From a virus, in IMG/VR virus record IMGVR_UViG_3300009068_000096, positions 1 to 35,119 of that record: 35,119 nt of DNA. One strand, 5' to 3'. The notes under the pieces are model-generated. The model was not told where the DNA came from and searched no databases. It worked only from the letters and a program-made list of their open reading frames with translations. Of this stretch, positions 1 to 7,341 are shown one piece after another. Within the stretch, counting starts at the first letter, position 1. Each line of letters starts with the position of its first letter. A program made the translations under genes and the position numbers.

Positions 1-3000
1 ACCCCCTTGGCTTTAAACGAATAAGCATAATCACCCAACGCCCTTTCAAAGCAAAGGAAGCGCAGTTGCTCATCGTTCATTTTCTTATGCTGCCCTTTTT
101 CCCTAAACTGTTTAAACAAGCCCTTGGCTTTCTGGGTAACCCATGAAGCAGCCTGTATCTGTCTGGGAGGGACATTGACCTTGCTGGCAAGTAACCTGAC
201 CATCTTCTCAGCAAGTTCATACTGAGCATCTGTCGGGGCATCTCTGTTGAACAGCATCCGAGTCATGTGCAGGTCGATAGTAGAGCGGCCTGAGTCCTTG
301 CCTTCCATTGCCTCCATCAGGTTCAAATAGAAGGTATTGGTTTTACGGCCTTCCCAATCAATACCAAAGTTCAAAAGATCGGATATCCTTTTATTCTTTT
401 GCTCCGTTGCCACCTTGATTGGCTTACCTTCGGCGGCTTGTTTCCAAGCGTTATACGTCATGGTGAAGTTAGCTTTGACTTCAGTAGCCGCCGATGTAAT
501 GGCAATGATCTGGAAGAACTTCTCAGCCAAGACTTTGTCTTGATTGAAGACATCAAGCACTGCCTTGGCAGACTTCTCATACCACTCGGCACCTTGGATG
601 CCATCATCCGCATACTGCTGGAGCTTTTTAACCCCAGCACGAACGTCAGCAAGGGTCTTACCGCTGGTCAGACCTGCAATACGATTGCCTATGTTCTTAA
701 CGATATCCTCAAGCTCTTTCTCGTAGATACGGACGCCCTTTAAATCAAAGGGTCGTTTGTCGCCGGAGTCATCTATGTTTAAGGAAAAGCGGGGAGCTTC
801 ACCAGTTTCCACACCCTCATAGCGCGGAGCATTGCCTTCAGGCGCAGCCCGAGTCGGGCGCATCTGACCCATCTCTACCCGTTTAAACACTTGATCAGCG
901 GTCTGGAAGCCAAGCCCTGAGAATTGATTGCCAAGGGACTCAAGGAAAGCTTTGATCTTGGCAAATATCCGACTTAGCATCCCGGGCGGAGTGCCGTTGG
1001 CGTTGAAGTATTTAAACGCATCAGCAATGGCTTCTTCGGTGATGTAGCTGTCGAAACCTTCCAAGTTGCCCTTGTCCTGTAGGTAGATCGCCTTGTAAGC
1101 CTCGTAAAGGCTTTTGCCATCTTGGGTATTGCGGTTCTTGATAAAGCGGTTAATCCAGTCCTTCTTGGCTGTGGATTCAAGAAGCTTCCATTCCTGATCC
1201 GTGAAAGCACCCAGTTCCTTCAAGGCATGGATCGTTTCGTGACGCAGGGTTGCCATCGGATTGGGGGCTGACAACGCAATTGCAATCAGGTTCTGAGCGT
1301 AGTAACCATCCCCAGAACCCTGTGCGCTCTCGATAGAGTCCATGATCCGCAGACCCGTTCCTTCTAGTCCTACCTGCTTCATAAAAGGCAGAAGGGTTTG
1401 ACGAAGGGATTCTTTGGCGGCTATGGCTTCCTGCGTTGGGACACTAGTTGGCGCGGCATCAACTGTTTCTTCTGCCTGTTCCAGTGTCGGAAAATAATAA
1501 AGCGGCTTACCGTTCTGAAAGACTGTAAACCCTTCGTCAGAAGATTTTGCTGGCCTAACCAGCAAAGGCGCAGTGAAAGATGTCTTCTTGGCGGTCAGTT
1601 CTTCAATGCTCTTTTGGATCGCAAGGTTGTCTTGGGCTACCTGTTGAGACAGGGTTGCATATTCAGGGGTATTGGCCTGACCCTCTGCCTCCATGCTTTC
1701 CACAGACAGATTGTTCTGGTCAGTCTTCGCCTGAAGCCCTTTGACCTCCTTGTCGATACCCTTAATCCCGTCCTTCCTAATCTCAGCCAGACGCTGGGCC
1801 TTTTGATCCACCTCGTCCATAGACATGGGCTTGGGCGACAGGACGGTATCCCCGGAGACAATATCAAACCCCTGCTGTTTAAACAGCCCTTGCTTGATGT
1901 CATAACCGGGCGGATACCCGGCATTGTTCCTCAAAGTGGTTATTTCAACAGGGACGACAGAGGCTTTATTCGCCTCTTCAGCGTTTAAACGCTCTGCTGC
2001 TTTGTCAGCAATTGCTTGTTCAGTCGTCCGAAACAGGGTGGTTCCATCCGCATTTTTGACATCAAAGAACGGGCTTATGTGAGCTTTTATGTCCCCATTA
2101 TCTGTGGCCTGTTTGACGTAGGAGCTGATCTCTGCTTCATCTTGGATACCGGCAGTCTTGAAGATGTCGGCAATCTTTTGGGCATCAGATATCCCAGCCT
2201 CTGGAATGTTTGCGCGAAGCTGCTCAATTGCGCTCCTATACTTGTCAGGATCGATCTGGGGCGCTTCTGGGACTATGGGTGAGGGTTGGGTAGCCTGAAC
2301 CGGTTGCGGGGCTTCTTGGGGCGCTCTAAGCCCTCCAGCCACGCCGCCAAAGCCAGCGCCACCAATTGCCGCCATACCTGCCGTAGCGCCCAAGCCTTGG
2401 GTCAGTTCCTGCTCTGGGCTGACCTGTCGCATCGCCACGTTCTGGGCGAACTTACCGCCCGTTTCTTCAGCCACTTCACTGGTCGCTTCGCCCAAAGCGC
2501 CTTTTGCAGCGCCTAGCAAACGACCTGTGGTGCCGGGAACCCCAGCAAAAGATTCTTCCAGAGTCTTGGCTCCGGGCAGTTTCTGGGCTAACAGGGAAAT
2601 TATTGCGCCTGAAGCACCTGAAGCACGGGCTAGGTTTAAAGCTTGGCTCTTAGCTTCTTCTTGCGGAGTGCCTTTATCCACCAAGGTTTTATAGACGTTC
2701 TCATATGTGCCTGTCCCAATGTCCGCGCCTTGTTGAACCGCACCTGCACCAATAGCCGCACGAGTTCCTGTTGTGCCAGCCGCTTGAGCGGCTTCTTCCG
2801 CAGCAAGACCAGCACCCAGCCCTTTACCCATTGTTAAGGCTTTACCCACCTTGGCAGCGCCAAATGGGACAATCATCTGAGGAGCTTGTTCAGCAAGGAA
2901 ACTGGTTAACAGAGCGGGGTCTTTGATGGTTTCACCGGCAGCAGTCTTAAAGGCTTCCCATTGCCCTTTCTTTTCTGCCTCTTGAATCCTTTGTGAGCGT

Positions 3001-3332
3001 TGAGCTTCCCGCTGTTTCAACGCTTCAGATTTCATCTCTTCGCCGGATTTGGCAATGCTTTTACCAAGGCCAAGTAGTCCGGTGTCTTCAAAATTACCAG
3101 TAGCTAACCCATAAAGCTGTCCCGGCAATTGAACCAAAGAACCAACGCCAGATGTGATGCCAGCACCGATATCTTTGGCAGCTTCACCAAAAGTTCTTTC
3201 TAGCGGAGCGTCTGGTTGTTTATTTGCAAAAGATGATGAAATTAAATTTTGAGCATCTTCTGGGCTTAATCCGGCAGGAACTTCAAATCGAGCAACCCTG
3301 CCATCTGGCATCTCGAAACGGGCTATAGGCAT
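1..3332 (-). CDS. Very large polyvalent-type virion protein with zincin (HExxH) domain, C-terminus outside window
   Basis: An open frame of 1110 codons starts at ATG 3332, whose A is the last base of the previous gene's TAA, and runs off the left edge without a stop. The N-terminal 350 or so residues are Ala/Gly-rich and helical with hydrophobic stretches, as in proteins ejected with phage DNA. A Gln/Lys-rich coiled-coil-like part follows. HETIH lies at residues 698-702 (bases 1227-1241), preceded by an LR pair and followed by an EEAIADAF segment about 70 residues on, the pattern of gluzincin-like peptidases in phage polyvalent proteins. The last 250 residues form another helical domain (a WYEKSAKAV region, then an ITSAATEVKANF region) that I cannot name. 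Known: such multi-domain proteins are usually packaged and injected. Inferred: it is an ejected protein that acts in the host early in infection. The substrate is unknown. Confidence 0.8.
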   Translation of the reverse strand, partial: MPIARFEMPDGRVARFEVPAGLSPEDAQNLISSSFANKQPDAPLERTFGEAAKDIGAGITSGVGSLVQLPGQLYGLATGNFEDTGLLGLGKSIAKSGEEMKSEALKQREAQRSQRIQEAEKKGQWEAFKTAAGETIKDPALLTSFLAEQAPQMIVPFGAAKVGKALTMGKGLGAGLAAEEAAQAAGTTGTRAAIGAGAVQQGADIGTGTYENVYKTLVDKGTPQEEAKSQALNLARASGASGAIISLLAQKLPGAKTLEESFAGVPGTTGRLLGAAKGALGEATSEVAEETGGKFAQNVAMRQVSPEQELTQGLGATAGMAAIGGAGFGGVAGGLRAPQEAPQPVQATQPSPIVPEAPQIDPDKYRSAIEQLRANIPEAGISDAQKIADIFKTAGIQDEAEISSYVKQATDNGDIKAHISPFFDVKNADGTTLFRTTEQAIADKAAERLNAEEANKASVVPVEITTLRNNAGYPPGYDIKQGLFKQQGFDIVSGDTVLSPKPMSMDEVDQKAQRLAEIRKDGIKGIDKEVKGLQAKTDQNNLSVESMEAEGQANTPEYATLSQQVAQDNLAIQKSIEELTAKKTSFTAPLLVRPAKSSDEGFTVFQNGKPLYYFPTLEQAEETVDAAPTSVPTQEAIAAKESLRQTLLPFMKQVGLEGTGLRIMDSIESAQGSGDGYYAQNLIAIALSAPNPMATLRHETIHALKELGAFTDQEWKLLESTAKKDWINRFIKNRNTQDGKSLYEAYKAIYLQDKGNLEGFDSYITEEAIADAFKYFNANGTPPGMLSRIFAKIKAFLESLGNQFSGLGFQTADQVFKRVEMGQMRPTRAAPEGNAPRYEGVETGEAPRFSLNIDDSGDKRPFDLKGVRIYEKELEDIVKNIGNRIAGLTSGKTLADVRAGVKKLQQYADDGIQGAEWYEKSAKAVLDVFNQDKVLAEKFFQIIAITSAATEVKANFTMTYNAWKQAAEGKPIKVATEQKNKRISDLLNFGIDWEGRKTNTFYLNLMEAMEGKDSGRSTIDLHMTRMLFNRDAPTDAQYELAEKMVRLLASKVNVPPRQIQAASWVTQKAKGLFKQFREKGQHKKMNDEQLRFLCFERALGDYAYSFKAKG

Positions 3333-5074
3333 TATTCATATCCCAAAAATTTCGGAGCTTTCGCATTAGAGGTTTGCGGAACGGCAGAAGTTAAACCTCG
3401 CATTTCACTAAGTTGTTTTTTAGCACTTTCTACTTGAGCCGCTATAGCTGGGTCTTTTTTAGCGGCAGACGTATTCGACATTATAAAGTTATTTAAATCC
3501 TCCGCTTTATTTGCATCATATTTAGGCGCTGGTTTTTTGCCAGCAGGATACATATCCGCATAAACTTCGGCAAAAGTTTTCCCCGTTGATGACGCAAGTT
3601 TTTCAATAAGCTGAACCTCTGCGGCAGGTAGTTTTGCTAGCGCCGCCCTTGCAGCATTATCTGAAGCATGAATCCTTTCCATTGACTTCATCTTCTCACG
3701 TTCCGTCTTTGTCTGTTCTTGGGTATTGAACAGATGCGCTCCGGTCTTCAGGTATTCTTCACGGGCCTTCACAGCCTCTTGATAAGCCTTGCTGCCAACG
3801 CCATAGAGCTTCTCTTTCAAAGCAATGTCGCGGTTGTAATCTTCTTCACTCATGCCCTTAAGGACGCCCAAGTTCTCTGCTTGTTTGGCAGCATGTGAGG
3901 CCTCCAGACCGCGAAGCTTTGCGCCACCAGCGACACCCTCAGATATCCAGTTACTACCACCACGCACACCACCCATAGCACCCTGTGCCATAGCACTGAG
4001 ACGATCAGACCAATCCAGTGGGGCGTTCTGTTTCTCAAGGGCGGCCCTCAATGCGTCAGAGTCTTTCTTGCGCTGATCCACAAGACCTTGATCTTGTGGA
4101 ACCATCCGCTGGTATTCTTCAAGAGCAGCCTTTTTAGCGTCAGCAGGATTAGCTTTAATGCTGGCTGTAAGCTCCGATTGAAGCAAAGAGCCAAGACCTT
4201 GAGGTTCGTTACTTACATTTTGAAGCGTAGCGGCAGGACGCGTAGCAACAGGACGTTGAGCAGCAGGAGCAGCAGGACGTTGTGCCGGAGGTCTTTGTTC
4301 ACCTTCGCCAATACCAAACCTATCGTTTAACGGTTCGGTTGCCACAGCCGGTTGATTTACTGCGGCAGGTTTGGCGGCAGCTTTAGGATCATAGCCTTTC
4401 AAATACTCATAAGCGTTTTTTAACGCAGCAACTTTAGATTCAGATAACTGCCTCTCTTCTGGCGTTGCGCTTTCAAAATAACCCAAACCTTGCTTTTGCA
4501 TTGCTTGACGCAATTCAATCAAATCTTGATTGCGCTTGTTAATTGCTTTGCCTTCTTCTTCTTTGGCAAGGCGATCCAATCGGAATTGAGATTTAGCTTC
4601 ACCACCCTCATCAAACGCAACAATCCCACCAGAAGCCATTGCTTCAGGTTGAGCAGCTTGATTAGCACCGGGAGCGGAGGCTATGCCACCAGCCATAGGA
4701 GAGGGTTGTGGAGCTGCCTTTTGAACGCCACCTGAAAGCTTTTCTGTCAAAGTTTTCTGGATTTCGTCCATTGCGCCTTTTTCAACGCCTTCTTCCATCT
4801 GCTGGACTACAGTCTTCTTGTCTTCCCCAGAGGCGGCTTGTTGCTGCGCCATCTTCAACTCAAGGTCTCTCTTGGCAGCATCCTGAAGCTTTTTAACCCT
4901 TGCCATTGCAAGAGCTTTAAGCAGGTCAGGAGGAAGCCCACCCTGCGGCGTGGGTTGCGGTTTTTGAGCGCCCCCTTGTGGCATTGGCGGAGTTTGCGGA
5001 GCGCCGCCTAGCGTTGGACTACCACCCATACCACCCGTGAGTGAGGCAATACCTTGATTGGGTTGACCGTTCAT
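3332..5074 (-). CDS. Probable internal/ejected virion protein, Gly/Pro/Gln-rich
   Basis: This is a 580-residue protein. Its first 50 residues are low-complexity Gly/Pro/Gln (repeated PQGG). A charged helical stretch follows at about 50-120. A MASGGIVAFDEGG motif lies at 146-158. After an Ala/Pro/Arg-rich linker come long helices with many Lys, Glu and Ala residues. No signal peptide or catalytic motif is visible. The start ATG 5074 has AAGGA a few bases upstream. It lies between the 751-aa and the large zincin protein with tight spacing. The Gly-Gly motif is shared with other proteins of this cluster. Composition and position suggest a protein of the internal or ejection group of a podovirus-like virion; there is no direct proof of function. 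Confidence 0.72.
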   Translation of the reverse strand: MNGQPNQGIASLTGGMGGSPTLGGAPQTPPMPQGGAQKPQPTPQGGLPPDLLKALAMARVKKLQDAAKRDLELKMAQQQAASGEDKKTVVQQMEEGVEKGAMDEIQKTLTEKLSGGVQKAAPQPSPMAGGIASAPGANQAAQPEAMASGGIVAFDEGGEAKSQFRLDRLAKEEEGKAINKRNQDLIELRQAMQKQGLGYFESATPEERQLSESKVAALKNAYEYLKGYDPKAAAKPAAVNQPAVATEPLNDRFGIGEGEQRPPAQRPAAPAAQRPVATRPAATLQNVSNEPQGLGSLLQSELTASIKANPADAKKAALEEYQRMVPQDQGLVDQRKKDSDALRAALEKQNAPLDWSDRLSAMAQGAMGGVRGGSNWISEGVAGGAKLRGLEASHAAKQAENLGVLKGMSEEDYNRDIALKEKLYGVGSKAYQEAVKAREEYLKTGAHLFNTQEQTKTEREKMKSMERIHASDNAARAALAKLPAAEVQLIEKLASSTGKTFAEVYADMYPAGKKPAPKYDANKAEDLNNFIMSNTSAAKKDPAIAAQVESAKKQLSEMRGLTSAVPQTSNAKAPKFLGYE

Positions 5075-5083
5075 AGTGGTTCC

Positions 5084-7339
5084 TTATTTCTTAACAGTAG
5101 TAACGGAGGCAGTATCGGGGAATAATAGTTTATACAGATCAGTCATATTACTTGCCCCACCAAGCAGTGACGCAAGGGCGCTAGGCTGTTGATAGTTGTT
5201 AGACTGCGCTTGAACCGGAAGACCTTCTAGCAATGCTTTCTGGAATTCAATCTTCTTATACGGGTCTTTTTTCTCTTCCTCAAACTGCGCTTTGTCTGCG
5301 GTAATACCTTCTTGCTCAATAGCGCGTTGCTGACCCCCAAGATCAGCCTGTTTCTGCAAGGCTTGGAGACCGTAGGCGTTAGTGTCTCTCTGTGACTCAA
5401 GACCTCTGTTTTGCTCCGTATTGAACTGACCCATAGCTTTGTCAAAAGCCGTTTGGTAGCCCTTGCCTAACTCTGCATTTTGTTGTGTTTGCAGGTTACG
5501 GTTGGATTCGCTCTCCAACAAAGCTTGACGAGAACCACCGAACCCCCCTGCCTGAGTTAATTTAGCCATGTTGGGCTGTAGGTTTAACTGAGACTGACGG
5601 CGCATCTCTTCCATCTGCGGGTTAAGGGCAGCGGAGAGGTAGGGATTCATGTAGTTCTGTGCTTGGTCAGCCGTGAAGGTCTGCGGAGTGAATGCACCCA
5701 TCTGTGAGGTAGGCACGTTTAAACCAGCAGAGGCATCAAAAGCAGCGGTTTGACCAGCAGATTGACCCGCAGTCAAAGGGCCACCGTAAGCCTGATACGG
5801 AGCAGCAGCAAGTGCTTGGCCTTTACCCAGCATACCCGTGACGTAATCACCCGCCCAGTTTGATAAGTTGGATTCCGCGCCAATAGCATTAGCAGGGGGT
5901 GTAACACCGCCTGTGAGGAAATGCTTAACATCGCCTCCACCGGCATAGCCCACCAAACCACCCGGAAGAAACTTATTGGGGTTGATCTGCTTGCCTTGTT
6001 TCTTTGTGCCAGTACGAGCTTTACGGATTTTGTCCATCATGCTGTAAAGGCGTTCTGCCCCAGCATCGGAGTTCCCGTTACCAAGATGGCTAACCACGTC
6101 AGCCGGAATAACAAATTCACCGTGACTCAATCTAGCCTCCTGATTTCCCTCAATATTTGCAGGTAGTTTATCAGCCATTCCATCCGTCGGGCCAGACAAA
6201 TAGTTCCCGCGTTTAAGGGCAGTTATGCCACCACCGGAAGCGTAATTATCTTCATAGGTTATTGGTTGTGCGTTGGGATTGGGCGTCCGTTTAGAGGCAT
6301 CAAATAAACTACTCAAAAAATTAGAAGAATTTCCTTTTCTATAAACCGGATCATCTATAGCAATCATACCCGGATTTGGATTCTGAGCGGTCGGACTGTC
6401 GTATTTACCCGGCGCAGCGGGTTGAGCCACAGTTTGATTTGCCGGAGTTATAGAACCAATACCACCCGATTGAGCATTTATATCTGTAGGGGCAGATTCT
6501 TTGTTTAGAGGCATCTTCCAGCCATCATCTGTTGATGTTATTACATTTTTTGCGTCTGTTAACGAAGCCAACCCCTTCATTGTCGGTGCAAGACGATCAA
6601 TCACAGAAGAAGCAGGGGCGGCGTAAGGCTTTGAAACCATAGAATCTGGAATCACTTTCCCTTCTGGACTTTTTTGTATTTTCTGCATAGCTGGATTAGC
6701 CGCGTTTAAAGCAGCAAGACCTGTGGCTTGTTCACCGGCAGCAGTTTGAGCGGCAGCAGCGGCGGCAGGATCGGCGTATTTCATGTCCGTAAGGTAGCGT
6801 TGTCCTGAACTACCCGGACGGCGGGTAGGGTCATAGGCTCCCGGAACTTGCTGTTGAACAGCATTAAGGGTTGGTATCTTGCCTTGATAGCCAGTAATTG
6901 GCGCTGGCTTGTCTTTGTTCAAAAGGCTGGTAGCCAAACCTCCAAGGCCACCACCCACAGCCATTAATTTTTTCCAGTCAGTTGAGCCATCCTTAGTAAA
7001 TGCGCTTTTAAGAGACTCCCATGCTTTCTCTGGTAGGCTTTTTTGAAGTGCAGCCAAATCTATTGCGGCTTTACCTTCGGCGCTTGCTACAGTAACCCAT
7101 TTGCCGGTATTCAGGTCTTTTATGTAACCTTCTTTTTCAGCGTTTGGATCAGTGTCTTCTGGCGTATCAACAACTGGCAACCCGGTATCAGGGTCTATAG
7201 GAGTAGTTAGATCATCAGGACGAGTGGGATCAACAGGTTGAGTAATATCTGGAGGCACAGTATCAACAGGTTTTTCTATTATTGGAAGCGTTTCATCAAC
7301 TTCATCGTAATATTCGCCGGTTTCTTCATTGATAGCCAT
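5084..7339 (-). CDS. Probable ejection/internal virion protein with GEFVIPADVV motif
   Basis: There are two adjacent ATG codons (7342 and 7339). I prefer 7339 because AAGGAG stands six bases upstream of it and only three from the other. The product is about 751 residues. It has an acidic Pro/Asp/Thr-rich N-terminus, then YASGGG near residue 367 and a conserved-looking block GEFVIPADVVSHLGNG around 407-422, followed by a basic linker. The C-terminal third is a long Gln/Ala/Glu-rich helical region that begins with a YMNPYL segment and contains GGFGGSR. I recall the YMNPYL-type helical region and the GEFVIPADVV block from virion proteins of other phages, which supports a structural or DNA-ejection role. 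No enzyme motif is visible. It is preceded and followed directly by other large virion-type genes. Confidence 0.75.
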   Translation of the reverse strand: MAINEETGEYYDEVDETLPIIEKPVDTVPPDITQPVDPTRPDDLTTPIDPDTGLPVVDTPEDTDPNAEKEGYIKDLNTGKWVTVASAEGKAAIDLAALQKSLPEKAWESLKSAFTKDGSTDWKKLMAVGGGLGGLATSLLNKDKPAPITGYQGKIPTLNAVQQQVPGAYDPTRRPGSSGQRYLTDMKYADPAAAAAAQTAAGEQATGLAALNAANPAMQKIQKSPEGKVIPDSMVSKPYAAPASSVIDRLAPTMKGLASLTDAKNVITSTDDGWKMPLNKESAPTDINAQSGGIGSITPANQTVAQPAAPGKYDSPTAQNPNPGMIAIDDPVYRKGNSSNFLSSLFDASKRTPNPNAQPITYEDNYASGGGITALKRGNYLSGPTDGMADKLPANIEGNQEARLSHGEFVIPADVVSHLGNGNSDAGAERLYSMMDKIRKARTGTKKQGKQINPNKFLPGGLVGYAGGGDVKHFLTGGVTPPANAIGAESNLSNWAGDYVTGMLGKGQALAAAPYQAYGGPLTAGQSAGQTAAFDASAGLNVPTSQMGAFTPQTFTADQAQNYMNPYLSAALNPQMEEMRRQSQLNLQPNMAKLTQAGGFGGSRQALLESESNRNLQTQQNAELGKGYQTAFDKAMGQFNTEQNRGLESQRDTNAYGLQALQKQADLGGQQRAIEQEGITADKAQFEEEKKDPYKKIEFQKALLEGLPVQAQSNNYQQPSALASLLGGASNMTDLYKLLFPDTASVTTVKK

Positions 7340-7341
7340 CA

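Noticed and set aside
1011-1018. Extra TTTAAAC sites (also near 12 and 13561)
   Set aside because: They read ATTTAAAC or CTTTAAAC, not the full GTTTAAAC octamer, and were not counted.
1398-1988. Plus-strand frame of 196 codons
   Set aside because: It lies opposite the long zincin-protein gene, has no ribosome binding site and its composition looks like a reverse-strand shadow.
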